Shown here piece by piece: positions 37,301-52,300 of a stretch of DNA of 64,000 nucleotides (its first letter is position 1; every line of letters starts with the position of its first letter). The notes under the pieces were generated by a model. That model was not told the origin of the DNA. It ran no database searches and worked only from the letters and a program-made list of their open reading frames with translations. The translations under genes and the position numbers were made by a program. The stretch is from Synanceia verrucosa (Eukaryota; Chordata; Actinopteri; Perciformes; Synanceiidae), in the NCBI GenBank assembly GCA_029721515.1, contig CM056563.1, positions 23,026,954 through 23,090,953 of the forward strand, given 5' to 3'.

Positions 37301-40300
37301 TGATGTCACATTCCTCCATCTCTGAAAGCACTTGTCTGAGCTTGTGATTCTCTCCAGGTGGGACACCTCGGTGTGGAAGCCTAAATGGTCACTCATCAGA
37401 CAGATGGATACGGTGGACAAAATCTTATCCGTCCCACAATCAAGTTTTGAGCTTGAGAAAACATCCTCATATTTTTGGATCAGTTCCAGCAGGTGAGATT
37501 TCCAATAGTCTGAAACCCCATGTTGTATAGGCTCTCATGGAAACTGGATTGATGAGGAGCATCAGAATTGACAGAGCTTTCATCACATGCAGACTGACTC
37601 TTCATTTCAACTTCAGTGGCTAGCTTCTCCTCTGCAGTTACAACATAGGTGGACACATCTGCTAGTTTGGTGTGACGCTTTAGGGTGAGTGCTTTGTCAG
37701 AGGTGTTCAAGACTCTGACTGGAGCCCATCTGTCTCCATTCATGGTGGCAACAGATCTGCAGACAATGATGTCTTTTTTTGTGAATTTGAGCTTTTGATG
37801 GCTCAACAAGAATGGCACTACCTTCAGAAAGGGGTGACAAGGCAGGTAAATTTGCCCAAACTAGGTGGTGGTGTGTATTTAGTCATGTACATCTGGAGAT
37901 AATCGGCTTCTGGTACTGGTGAGTCATCAGCTGTAACAGCCGAGGCTATTTGGAGGATGTATTTCCTGGCTGCGTTGAACTTTTTCACCTGATGATCTCT
38001 TTGATGTTCATCAATAGCTTCCTGCACCTCATTTGTCCAAAAGATGGCTCAAGACCTCATCATTCTGCTCTTTGACATTTGGTCTGACGATCAGACTCAC
38101 TTTGGACAGATCAATGGTTGTTGCTGGTGCTTCAGTTTTCACTGATTGGGCAGGAGGAGACTGCACTGGGGTGAGTGGAGACTGGCTAGCTAGCAAGCGG
38201 CTGGCTATTGACTCACCTATTTGACTCTCTAACTCAGCTATAAGGGTGGTGCTATCATTTGCAACAGACTGACCTCTGCTTGCCATATTTCACATTGCAC
38301 ACACTTAAAATATTGTAACAATGAAACAAACGGGAAAATGTCTGTCACAAATCTCACAGGAAAAAGATAACTCTTAAAACTGTTAACCTTTTACAAAATA
38401 ATAGATAATTACTTTAATGCCTGTTATTATTTCAAATACTAGCATTCACTTAAGCAGCTATCAGGATCCACAGGTTGACCAACTTGTAATCCCAGAAGTC
38501 ATGTTGCACACAGCTGAACCTCGGTGATCCAAAGGATCCGGGTCACTGCACCAGTTTTATGAAGCAGACTCAAGATGGACGCTGGTATTTATGAAGGTAC
38601 ACATTCAGGCAGGGTCATGATCAACACGTTTATTCTCTGTAATGTAACAAGAAAGCGCACATGTCACAGACACACGGGCAGCAGCACCTCAATACAAAAG
38701 CCGTCCCTCTTTTTTTTTTTTTTTATTAAAGTGCAATATAGAACATTGACTCAACAAAAACACATTATAACGCACCTGTAACGTAGCAAGAAAGGGCAGA
38801 AACACGGGCAGCAACACAGTCTCTCCCCTGTAGCGAGTGAGACGATACGCAAATAAGGCAAAATGTCTGACGGTTTTATCATAGTTTAGGGTCACTTTTA
38901 TCGGACAAAACTGATTGCAAAAGTCATATACAAACTCATGATAAGTTCACGCTACGCAGTTCAAAACAGGATTACCAACTTTTATACTTGCTAGCTTAAA
39001 ACAGGTGGGCCCTGTGGACTCTAAAGGTTTTGAGAATGTTCACAAATAAATTAAAAAAAAATATTCACTATTTATAAATCATCTAACATGTCTAAATCTA
39101 TTTTTTTCATCTTGGTTAGAAACAATTTTCAGTGTGCTGACAATTAGCTTAGCACGATGAGTGGAAACGAGGGAAACAGTTAAGTCAAAAAAGCACGAAG
39201 CGGTGCAGTTACTGATGTATTTTTCTTCATCCAAAAATGGCCAGTCTGTCAGAGAGTTTAGGCAGAGATCTTTGAGATCATAATTTCAATTCCCACAAAT
39301 AAATTATAAAAAGGACACGTTATATTACTTTTTTGTACTGATCCCAGTAGCCTGGGCCCACCCACAATTCCTGTGACGCTGCACAAAATTTCGCAACCAA
39401 GGGCAAGTAGGCCAAGTTTCTTCAATTTCAGATTCCCCCAGGAATGGGACCAATGAAAATCTAGCATTTCCAATGGCTTTATTGAGGCGTGTTTAAGGTA
39501 ATGACGCACTAGTTCTTTGGATCAAGCAGTTTTTGTCGCTATGCATACGTCAGAGGATAGAGTGGTCTGATTGGTTGAAGCTTCGTCCAGTGGCACAAAG
39601 AGGCATTTGATAAACGCAGGTTAAGCCCGCCCTCTCAGAAATCGGTTTACAAAGCAGTTTGGTCAGAGTACGCTTGCAGAGTTTTGTAGTCACAATAACC
39701 AGGCTAGATCCCTGCTGATGTTAGGCGAAGGTGAATCTGTGTATAACTCATTCATTAATTTTTCAAAACAAAACCGAAACTAAAAAAAAAGAAAAAGAAT
39801 GACTTGTTTCCTCAATATTCGTTCCCAAAATCAAAATGAAAAAAACAACTTGTTTTTCCGATTTTGGGCACAAATGGAAAATGGAAAAAACAGATAACGG
39901 GTGTTTCCAGCGTTTCATCCAATTTATTTAATATTTTGATTTGTCGCAAGTTGCGTTTTCCGGTCCAGTCAGCCGCCTCTCCACAAAACTTCGCTGAAGA
40001 ACATCAGTTCAGTATGAAACTGTTATTTTTTGGCTTAGTGCATGTTAGAATATTACCAAAAAGACTATGAGGTACCTTTACTATGTACCTTTTGAGTAAT
40101 AATTCTCAAAGTCTCTTGCATAGAGCACAAGCATGACTATTGATTGATGATTTTCACACTCGAAAACGACAAGCGGCTCATTTGACCACAAATTTGCGAG
40201 AGGCAGCTGACTGGACTGCAGTACGCAACTTGCAGCGAAATATCCGAATTGGATGAAACGCTGGAAACGCCCATCCATTTTTTTTTTCCTTTTTCCATTT

Positions 40301-43300
40301 CTGTACAAACTCGGAAATCATAAAAACAAGTTTTTATCCGTTTTTTAATTTTGGTTTTGGTAAGGAATATTGAGAAAACAACGACTTGAAAAACGACTGA
40401 ACGAATGATACACCTTGGGCCATTGCAAGCCTTTACTTTCACAATATATTTACAATAATGAATTGAACACATATGGTATGCTCCTACTTCCTATCTGGCC
40501 TTATTCAGGTAGCGAACACCTGATGTACTTTCACCATGACTGGAGTACTCACTGAGGACGTTTTCTCACACTTTAATCAATTTAGGAAACTCGTCTAGCC
40601 TGTTACCATATGCAGGAGCACAGACAGCCTGATGGGTAGGAGTGGACCCACCCATCAGTTTTGGAGGTGTAAAATAAATTAGCATGACGAATAGTGTGAT
40701 GAAGTACTGATACAAGGGATTAATGACGTAATATTAATTATGACATGATTACTGGCTAATTTATTGCTTTGCATGCTTGTCAGGATGGAAAACATCAATG
40801 TGCTGATGTGTAAATTTTCTCCAAGTTCTTAATTGAACATCCATGTCTGACATACTTGTTAACAAACTTTATCCACCAGCTGATCACCTGTGAATTACTG
40901 CTTCTGCTGCTCTTAGATGACCAGTGTTGTATTTTATTGTAATGACTTTAACAGATGAAGCATTACCTTCAACCTCCAGTTCTGCCTTTGACTCTCCGCC
41001 GTTGGTGAACACGTAATACATGCCAACATCCTCCTTAGTAGCTTCATTTATGATCAAAATGTGCCTCTTCCCATCCTTTTTAAACCTGTACTTTGAACCT
41101 GCTGTGTCTCTGTTCAGCTCAACTCCATCTTTCATCCTAAAGAGAATAAAAACAGAGAGAGAGAAGGGAAGAAGAGCTGATTAACATGTCTGCTCTTTAT
41201 GGCTGAAGCCGTCATCACCAGGCTTTGGCACATTTTCTTTAAATGTTTCCTCAGTTATACTTTGGGGTTTTAAGTGGAACTGAACAAACATTTCTGAGGG
41301 AATATCACAATAAATTAAGAAATGAATAAGGAAGTAATTATCCATTGGAAAAAAAAGCATGTTTTCAATCATATTGACACCGTTTTTTAAGTCCTGCTGG
41401 CAACAAAGTGCTTATTCAGTGGACAGTTTTCCAGCTTTGAGCATATCCTGAACAGGGTTTGTGACAATACAGAAGAGGCAATCTTTGCACATTTGTCGCA
41501 AAACAATGTTTGCTGTTACATAAAACATACACAACTTTTTTTATATTTTAACTCATTGAGTGCCATTGATGTATCTCAACATCATTTAAAATCCAACACT
41601 TGAGTGCGATCAACATAATAATACGTCAAAGTGGTTTTTCGGGTCGTCGATCGCGGTCTCCCACAACCTGTGAGTAATTTTGGGGCTTCTGGGAGATGTA
41701 GTCAGAGCATAAAGAGACAGTATACACCACAACATATTGTGCTATGAAATCATTTAACAAACAGTAATCGTCTTTCTGATGATTCTTTTTCACAAAAAGT
41801 GGTGATTTTGGTGAAAGTGTCCTCTACTCTACCTCTGATAAAACAAGAATGGAACAAGGTAAAAACAAACATTTTTTTCATGATGAAATAGAGAGTCTCT
41901 TCTGTCATTTGAGCTATTCAGTGTTTTCAGAGACATAGTACAAATATTCTGTGGGTTTAGAAATATGACTCAAAATGGGCAAAGACTCTGGCACAAGGCA
42001 CTTTGTGTTTTATAAAAGGGCTGACACTCAATGAGTTAATCAGGAGTTTGCACAGCGTGGAACTACACTCCAAAAATGGACAGGAAACAGCTGGCAAAGA
42101 CATGGCAACATGGATATAGTGTATATAAACAGTACAGTGTATATTACCTGAACTTAAAACGCCACTGCTGTAGACCATTTTATTCATTTATACAGGGATA
42201 TTTGTAAAATGGGTGATATTCTGACCTCCCAGATTATCAAGCGGATAACTAGCGGCTCACCATTTGACGCTGGCTCCATCCTCGGACACTTCCACCTCAA
42301 ACTCCACCTTCTCTCCCACCACAGTGTGAACATCATCCAGCTGCTTGGTGATGGTGATCGGAGGCTCTAAAGACAAACGTAAAGCTTTGCGTCAAATACA
42401 TATTTATGATACTGAGTCATTCAGAAACTTCATCGTACAGTATTATGTGGCCAGGATCATGAGCTAAGGATGAAGGAAGTGTGGTGGATAAACAGCTGGA
42501 AGGTATTAGATTAGAAACAACACATGCAAATTTCCACCAAAGTATGGGTGTAATATGCTGTGTGATTTGACCATATACGTATGTTATGGCTGTAAATGGT
42601 TCTGTTTAATGATGACTTAAAACCACATAAGATGAAAAACAATATTGAAGGTATTCGATAGGACTCCTCCCTCCTCTGTGGATGGGTGTTGGGTGACATT
42701 TATATTAGTGTTCTCAATAAGTAGAACACACAAAGAACAATAAACCAAACACACCCATGTCACAAAGGTGGAAGGGACCTCATGTCTCCTGAGTTTGTGG
42801 GAGTCACATTGTGTAACCACTTGATGCTCTGCTAGACTCAGCTCTTCGTCATCGTCAGCATCTATTCGTCTCTCCGGACGTCTCAATTCTCTTCAACCTC
42901 GGCTGCAGAGCCCAGAAACTCCATGAACCACAGAAACATGTCGCTACGATTTTGACCGCGAGAGTCATAGAAATTTAGTATAAATACTTTTCCCTCAGGA
43001 ATATTTGGGAGGAATAACACTGACAGCACTAATGGCCCAGTGGTCAAATTTACATGGTAATATGAGACAAAAATTCTCATAGCTTTCTGTCTGGTGTCAC
43101 CAAATGATGTATGAATAACACCAATTTCTCTTAAAGTCTCTGAACATCCACACTGTTTTTGGTCAATTTGGCCGATTAGAGCCCTTCTATGGAGCGTGGC
43201 GGCGTGGTTAGACTGTTGCTTAAGATAACATAAATTCACAACATTAACTGTGTTTAAAATAGACTTTACATGTGACAAGTATGGGAATGAGAACTGGGAG

Positions 43301-46300
43301 TTGGTACGTGAAAAGCTCCCCACTGCCTTCAATAATGTCAAGATGAATCAACAACAAAAGGTACTGATGCTGATGTTAGCAAGTAGAAACATGAATGATA
43401 TTTTTTATGGACTCAAAGAGTGTTTGTGTCCATAAAAATCCATCCACACACACTGTACTGTACTGTAGCTGCATGGCAGCAGCGTCTGTGGCGAAGAGCT
43501 CACCCTCTTTTATGGCCTCTGATAATGTAAAAGCAGGATGGGCAGCAGCGAGCACACAAAGTAAAGCATGGGATTAATATAGAAGCAGTAGACCCAATTA
43601 AATCTATTAAAACCTCTCATACACACACACACACAAAACACACTGTGGAGTCCACTGAGATAGACAGTAAGTACTAGAATTACCAACCAAAAATAACACT
43701 TATTTTATATTATAGATGTAATATAAAAGAAAAGAATATAAAATGAAATAAAGTAAAAATAAAATAATGCAATGTAATAAAAATAATATAATATGATATA
43801 ATAAATTCTGAGTTGACTATAATAAATAAAAACAAAAATAAAATAAAAACAAAATAATATAATGTAATATAATATCATATTACAATATAAAATAATAGAA
43901 TAGAATAGAATAAATTCTGAGTTGACTGTAATTTTGTTGACTAATTGATTCACAGATTTAACAAAACAAAGCACCACTATAATCTGTATATTTATCAGAG
44001 ATGTGCACATAAGCTCCTTGGGCATAAAAAAGCATAAAAAATGACTAATCAACTAATTAGTCAACTAATCAGCTAAGAGTGGGCAGCCCTCAATATAATA
44101 TAATATATGGTAATAATATTATATATACCATATATAAACACTGAGTACTCGTACCTGAAAATTTTGGTACAAAATGTAACATTTAGATATATTAATATTT
44201 CAATTGAACAGCATGAAAAGTGACCTCACATATCAGTCAACCTGTGATGAACGTGACGTAAAGCATGACAGCAGTGATACATGACAATAAAACAAAACAA
44301 AAAGAATTTCACTCGCTGCCTAGCCATTAAATATGAGTGAGCAGACAACAGAGAGCAGCGTGTGGCATAAAAGCACTGAGATAAACAGATGACAAACAGA
44401 CACAGGGAGGGAACAGAGCTGTCAAGCCTCTCGACGCTCAAATGACAGCATTTGCTAAACCGAGCAGAAAGAAAAAAAACGAAACGTCTCTCTGCTGAAA
44501 GAAGGATTCCTCCAAAGACAGTGACTCATGTACCTTTGACAAAAACCTCCGTGAAACACTTCTCCTCCCCGACCACGCACTCGTACGCTGCGTCATCAGA
44601 CAGGTTGCACTTGTTGATAGTGAGTGTCCGCTTGTTGCCCACGCTCTCAAACACATACCTGCATGCACAGGGATGATGGGGGAAGATTATACGAGGAGGA
44701 TGAAGAACAAACGAGAGGAGAGAGAGAATAATGAATAAATGCTTTCAGCAAATCTGGCCACAGTCAGACACAGAGAGGCCTGAAGATGACGAGAGTGACT
44801 CACAGTTACAGAAACACAAAGACTCCACAAATTCTTATTCAGACCTTCAGAGCGGAGTATATGCTCCCACACATGGTGAACAAACATGGTGACAGGCATT
44901 AAAAGAGCCACAGTAATGATACAGGCTCATATCCTCATGGTTAGAAACAGATGAGACATGTGAGGCAGCAGAACCGTTACAGTCAAATTTAGTTTCTGTA
45001 AATGACGTCTGGTGCATCATGTGTGTTCGCTCCACCAATTCAGGCTCCTGTCATGCAGTCAGTTTGTATTTAACACCATGTAATCATGAGCCGGGACAGG
45101 TGACAGAGTACGAGGATTGCGGCCAGAAGGATCGGTCGTCGTGTAGCAGGTAGTCTTGCAAACATTTCTAAATTTTCTAAACGGAGAAGTCAACATTGAC
45201 GTATTTGTTCAGTAACTTCCGTACTATACACCACCTCCTTTGACAGGTAGTAGTCAAGACAATCTGCAAGAATTCATGCTGTCTTATTTTTATGCAGCTA
45301 ATTCTCAATCCAGTCATCGGTATGATAATAACATTCTCATAAATCATAATCTACACCAGCTAATTGTCCTGTTTGTTCACAGGGAGTGAGGTGTTTAGTT
45401 ATAATACACCACAAATACAGCAAGGTTTCAGCCAGTAACCCATACAGTAAAGAATAAATATCAGATATTCTATCTACTTATGCATACTTTCAAATTACTT
45501 AAATTTATATGCAAAATGTCAGTAAATTGTCTCCAAATAGCAGATGACGCCCCTCTCTGCTCTGATTGCAGTAACATGAGGCTCATTAGCAAAATGGCAA
45601 CACCTGGTTCAGTTTTTGGTTGACCTTATGGTTTGTGTTGCTACACCAGTGAGCTTAAACCTACTTTTCCTCATGCACCTTAATTAATACGTGGTCCTTA
45701 CACAAATACGTTTTCACATTTATAAACCTAGATTGAGTTAATGGATGTGAAATCTAAACCATTTTACTCCTTAATGTATCTGTGGATGGTGACAGTGCTC
45801 AGCCTGGAAGGAAGTCATGGGAAGCTCCTCTTCTTAGTATCTGTCCTCATCAAAACAGGAAGAGGACTTCTCAATGAACAGCATTAAGTGACTCAAAATG
45901 ACAGATGGTGGAGCCATTGAAACAGCTGTACCCTCTTCAATAAAGCAGCGAAGAGAAGCCGTGGAGGGAGGAGGGGAAAGAGCAAAGAGGAGCGTGAGGC
46001 GAACTAATGTTTCTATCTGCTGTGGTGAGTCACTAAGTTTGTTCCTAAGGATTTTTGAATTAAAAAAAAGTGTTGTGACTCATCTCAGTGGGTTTGCAAT
46101 CCATGAGCAAAGCCAAGGTCTATAACTATCCACTATATAATCAAGACTAGCCAATAATTAAGCTATAGTCCAACCATTTACAACTTAATACTAGCTGTTG
46201 TGAACGGTCGCTATTGTATCGTAACAATCTAGTTAGTGTTTCTGATGTTAGTAATTAAATTTTATATGAAAGATGCATTAACTCTCTGAGTGCCAGCCAT

Positions 46301-49300
46301 TTTATCGAACAGGAAGTGCCTTCTTCCAGTGTTTTTGTCCATTTTCAGTCATATTTCTAGACCCACAGAACATTTTGTACTATGTCTCTGAAAACACTGA
46401 ATAGCTCAAATGAAAGAAGAGACTCTCTATTTCATCATGAAAAAAAAAGTTTGTTTTTACCTTGTTCCATTCGTGTTTTATCAGAGGTAGAGTAGAGGAC
46501 ACTTTCACCAAAATCACCACTTTTTGTCCAGAATCTGTCTGTTTTGTTCTCTAATCGCGATCATCTCCACTTCCTGTTTTGATCGCTGTGTATACAGTCT
46601 CTTTATGCTCCGACTACATCTCCCAGAAGCCCCAAAATTACTCACAGGTTGGACCGCTGCCGAAAAAACACTTTGAGGCATATATACATCAATGGCACTC
46701 AAAGAGTTAATAAGCCTATTGTGATGACGTTACTGTCCATCTCCACTGGCAATAACTTCACTTTTGAGTGCATTTTTTTCTCCAGACATGCTCTCACTTC
46801 CCCATTATTGTTTCATTTAAGCTGCATTGACCAGTATTTATATAATAACAATGGAAAATAGGAGAAAGGGTCGTTCAGCTATGCCACGAATAATTATGAA
46901 CTCTGCAGGTGCCAGTCAGTCCTGCAGAGCGTATTAATGTCTTCTGGTTAATTGGTTTTAGTATTGGTCACATTTTGGTGTTATGCACCTCAACTTCCGC
47001 TCTCATCAATCTAATTTGCAGCAGCTGAGAGTTCAAACGATCCTGTTACTCACCACAAATGTCACACAGACATACTCACAGAAGTTATTGACTAGGTGGT
47101 GAAAAACAGAGCAAACTTTCGACTTGAGGTGGTCAGAAACGCAACTTTGTGTGTGTAAATTGGCTATTGTTTGCTAACATGTTAGCCACTAGCAATGAAG
47201 TGGAAACCTACAAGTAATGTCACCTGTTTTTGTCGACATTATAGAATATACAGATTTTAAATATCACAGTTTTATCGTCCCTCTATATTATGGTCCAGTA
47301 TGGTCACACTCACACAGATCACCATCTAAGTCATGATAAGTTGCTCACTTGGCCGATGGTTTGACTTCCTGTCCGTTTTTAAGCCACTTGACCTGAGCAT
47401 CGGGGTCGGCCACTTCCACTGTGAGCTGGATCTTCTTGCCTTTGTCCACTGAGTAAGCCGGATCCAGCTTCCTCAGGAAAGCTGACAACACAGTATCCAG
47501 TTAGTGTAGTCCATTCACTTTTTTAACAGCCAAATAACCCATAAGTGCCAACCAGCAGCAAGCATATGCTAACACACTTTCCACCTGTTGTCCCTCCAGT
47601 ATAACTTCCCCCCTGAGGCCTTTAAACGCTGCTGGTATTTACAGCCTCCTGCATTAAGGAGCTCTCGTTTTCTGCCCGCCGTCTCACTCCCAGAGCACAC
47701 AGTGTCTTATTTCGCCTCATAACACCACTCCTGGGTATTCTCTCCCTCCTCACCATCACTCTTCTTGGGCTCCACCTTCTTCATCTTCTTCAGCCTCGTC
47801 AACATGCCCCTCAGGTCGGTGATGCCGTACTCAAAGGCGATTCTCTCATAGTCACAAGGCTTGGCCGCCTTCAGGATTTCCCACACGTCCACATCCACTT
47901 CTTCTACCTTCTGTTTCTTCTCCCTGAGGAAAAGAACCAACTTTAAGAGGTCCAAATTTAACTTATTATGTACGTCTGTGGCCGATAGATGATCGTACCT
48001 TTTCTTGAGCAGAGCACTGAAGTCCAGCTCTCCAGCATCCTCACCTGCATCTCCACTGGATTTAAAAGAAAACAGATTTGGGGGGGATTATCTGGGTTTA
48101 TAGACCAGAGTTATTTACAACACTGGAGCTGGAAGAAGGGAAAAGCAAATATACATTCAGTAAAACACATCCCCCTTTATACCATATCACACAGAGCTAT
48201 AAATACATACATAAATTACCAGACAATTATAAACCAAGCAAAGACAAACAAGAGCACCCAGCAGAGATCTAATGAATTAGTGGCTGTAGTGAAAGCTTTT
48301 CCCGATTTCGTCCTGCGTTCAGATAGATGCAAAAATAGGGATGATTGAGAACATAAAGCAGAGCGTTTGATGAGGACTACAAGCTACCGTCATGCCCTAA
48401 ATTCAAGCGAGAAACAAACACTATCCTTTTTGCACAGAAAAATTTGCACTGTTTTTATTTTATTTTATCAGTCATATCCACATAACAAATGCTACACATT
48501 TTATTCATCTGTGTAATTAATTTGTTTTCTTCTTTTTTATTTAGTACATAATGTAAATATTCTATTTTTATAACTTATTCTATTGTGTCATTGCTGTTTT
48601 CTATTGTTTCCTTATTACTATAATTTGTCTGTAACTTGTCTATGCTGCTGTGGCGGGTGAATTTTCCACAATAGGGGATCAATAAAACAAAATATTCTAT
48701 TTTATGAAATACAAACAAACTACATAATGTTCAACCACATTGTGAGCAGTCTGAGAGGTACTCATCAGTGCACACATTTGAAATCCAGCACAAAAAAGGC
48801 AATTTTCATGCTGAATCACATGTTAAGATGTTCACAGATGGGGGAAAACAGTGGCTTCACAAACCCCTCATTATCCTCTTCACATGCACATTTCCAAGTA
48901 ATGAGAAGAATCCACGTGGTCTCGACTCGTCGTTCAACCTCTCATGCTCAACAAGGTGACGAGTGCTGTGTGTGGCACACGCCAATAAATGTCTGCAGGC
49001 TCGAGTGCTTGTTGTTTTCCATCGTGAGCAGTTTTCCTGCCATTGCCGAGGCTCATTGAACCCCTCGGGGAGCAAGATAAACGCCAATAAATCCATGCAG
49101 TGATCATGTTCCTCCTATGGATGGATGGTTCATCCAAGGTTAACATCCATCCACGTTGTCCTTGTCATCCCGTAAGCGAATACATTCTGCCTGGGTGATG
49201 CTAGATTGCTAGGTTGCAAGATTTCAACGTACTTGAGCACCTCTGAGAGATGTCAGATGATAGAATAAAGCTGCTGCATGATGTTTGTTTAAATGCATTT

Positions 49301-52300
49301 TTATCTCAATCCACACTAAAGTTCACTGATGTAAAAAAACAACATATTTTCCAGTGTTGCCACTGTGTTGAACTGGAGTTCACATGAAAATAGGAGTCAG
49401 GTGATTACTATAATTTGTCTGTGTACGGCTTGACATATGGTATAAATGTGCTGCCATGCTCATACACTTTGCCCCACTGAGAATAAACAGCCTGTGGCAT
49501 AATACACTATATTGCCAAAAGTATTCGCTCACCCATCCAAATGATAAGAATCAGGTGTTCCTATCACTTCCATGGCCACAGGTGTATAAAATCAAGCACC
49601 TAGGCATGCAGACTGCTTTTACAAACATTTGTGAAAGAATGGGTCGCTCTCAGGAGCTCAGTGAATTCCAGCGTGGAACTGTGATTGAATGCCGCCTGTG
49701 CAACAAATCCAGTCCTGAAATTTCCTCGCTCCTAAATATTCCACAGTCAACTGTCAGCTGTATTATAAGAACGTGGAAGTGTTTGGGAATGACAGCAACT
49801 CAGCCACGAAGTGGTAGACCGCGTAAACTGACGGAGCGGGGTCAGCGGATGCTGAGGCACATAGTGCGAAGAGGTCACCAACTTTCTGCAGAGTCAATCA
49901 CTACAGACCTCCAAACTTCATGTGGCCTTCAGATTAGCTCAAGAACAGTGCACAGAGAGCTTCATGGAATGGGTTTCCATGGCCAAGCAGCTGCATCCAA
50001 GCCATACATCACCAAGTGCAATGCAAAGCGTCGGATGCAGTGGTGTAAAGCACGCCACCACTGGACTCTAGAGCAGTGGAGACGTGTTCTCTGGAGTGAA
50101 GAATCACGCTTCTCCATCTGGCAATCTGATGGATGATTTTGGGTTTGGTGGTTGCCAGGAGAACGATACTTGTCGGGCTGCATTGTGCCAAGTGTAAAGT
50201 TTGGTGGAGGGGGGATTATGGTGTGGGGTTGTTTTTCAGGAGCTGGGCTTGGCCCCTTAGTTCCAGTGAAAGGAACTCTGAATGCTTCAGCATACCAAGA
50301 CATTTTGGACAATTCCATGCTCCCAACTTTGTGGGAACAGTTTGGAGCTGGCCCCTTCCTCTTCCAACATGACTGTGCACCAGTGCACAAAGCAAGGTCC
50401 ATAAAGACATGGATGACAGAGTCTGGTGTGGATGAACTTGACTGACCTGCACAGAGTCCTGACCTCAACCCGATAGAACACCTTTGGGATGAATTAGAGC
50501 AGAGACTGAGAGCCAGGCCTTCTCGTCCAACATCAGTGTGTGACCTCACAAATACGTTTCTGGAAGAATGGTCAAAAATTCCCATAAACACACTCCTAAA
50601 CCTTGAGGACAGCCTTCCTAGAAGAGTTAAAGCTGTTATAGCTGCAAAGGGTGGACCAACGTCATATTGAACCCTATGGAATGGGAATGGGATGTCACTT
50701 AAGTTCATATGTAAGTCAAGGCAGGTGAGCAAATACTTTTGGTAATATAGTGTAAGAAAACAAGAGATGCTGTTGCTGATGCTCTTTCAATATGAGAGAT
50801 ATTCAACTGAATATTTTACCTTTGAAGGCTTTTTAGCTTGCCAACCAGTTAGCAAAGTGCACAACAGAGTAGGGGTAGATACTGGCAAGGACTTCACAAT
50901 TTTGCGATACTTGAGTCACGATATGATAGGCCTACATTATTGCGATATTGTAATATTGAGACATATTGTGATATTCTACATAAATCATGGAGAAACAGCT
51001 TAAAATACAAGTTGTATATACTGTATGTACATACATGTATGTATATATGTACACATATTTATTCATGTATATATATACATATATTATATATGCATATACT
51101 GTATATACTGTACATATAGGGCTGTCAAAATTACCACATTAATGTGGTTTTTTTATATTTTATTTTGTATTTAAATTTTTATTTCAACATGTGGAAGTTT
51201 CTCTGGATCGGCCCAAAACATGACATTTTTTTTGGAGGGAAAAAATTGATATTAAGAAATTAAAAATCAATATTATATCAGAAGAAAAAATATCGCAATA
51301 AATTGCCATAATGATATTTTTTCCCACCCTACAACACAGAGAAGGAAAAATAGCCTGGGGTATATGTGAAAGAGACTTTGGGCTATTTCAGACATGAAAC
51401 ACACATTTAACTACAACATAAAGGGTTGAGTGTCCGAAAGAATGGATGTATTTTCTCCTGTATTGTTAAAAGAAACACACTGGTGAGGATTTCATCCAAT
51501 ACTTCCCTTTGGAGGTTGAGCTGCATGACCTCCACAACACAACAAGGTGTTTCTCATTTGTTATCTCTCCAGCAACATATTTGAGATTTAACCAACTTTT
51601 CGCTTTTCATTTATCACAAAAACACCCCCCCAGCGTCCTCTGGCTACTTCATATCAGCGTTCTGCAAATAAGCATGCTGACATCCTGTCTAAACCACAAT
51701 GTGATGCTGTCTTTTTGCCTGCCGTGTTTCTCATATTACCAATGCCTTTCTTGCTCGTGCTCTAACGAGGGAAGGAAATTATATTTTTAAACACAGATTA
51801 CAAACATGGAGACTCAAGGTGTCGGTGTGAAGGTGTCGGCTGGTTTACGATCACACGGGACACTTACAGTATACAGGCTGAAACTAAAAAAAGTCATTAA
51901 AAAAATCTACACTAAAGTTACACTTAACACAAGCAGAGGCAGGGACAGAAATAGACAGTGAGGGGAAGAGATATGTATTTAAAAAAAAGAAAAAGTCCCT
52001 TCAGAGACTGTCACTGAGACGTGTGACGAAACACATAAGATGCTAAGCCATGAGGGACTCCAGGTGAAGCAAAAACACCAAGGCGGCAGACGCATTGAGA
52101 CGTGACAGAACGACAGACGAGGCAGACGGACTGATTTGTACAAAGTCAGACACACAGGCAGAGACGCTGGTTGAGACTGACAGATGCCCAGAGGCAGCGA
52201 TCTACAGACGGGAGATGGTGTGACGGTGGGTGACATGTTGAGCAGACACTCGCTGACACTGACACTCACGATCGCTTAAACGCCTCCAAGATGTTGTCCT

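Larger units (their letters stand above)
34116..39082 (-). mobile_element. Decayed Ty3/gypsy-like LTR retrotransposon inside a mybpc2 intron
   Basis: Two direct repeats (about 34116-34520 and 38554-39082) bracket fragments of pol read on the minus strand, the same direction as mybpc2. The order 5' to 3' on minus is LTR, primer-binding-site-like sequence, a protease-side fragment, reverse transcriptase, RNase H, integrase, then LTR. Protease, RT, RNase H then integrase is the Ty3/gypsy order. The pol frame is broken by shifts and stops, and no gag of normal length is visible, so the copy is not autonomous. Exact LTR ends and the target duplication could not be fixed because the two LTRs have diverged. 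It seems to have landed in an older repeat (33885-34115). No envelope-type gene was seen. Confidence 0.85.

Noticed and set aside
34116..39082. Endogenous retrovirus rather than LTR retrotransposon
   Set aside because: Domain order and RNase H/integrase motifs fit Ty3/gypsy and no envelope-like gene was seen.
43705..44052. 115-codon minus-strand Tyr/Ile/Phe-rich open frame
   Set aside because: It arises from an A/T-rich low-complexity tract and is not a membrane protein gene.
49962..50732. Long minus-strand open frame of 256 codons
   Set aside because: It is the antisense of the Tc1 transposase, and its protein shows no domain.
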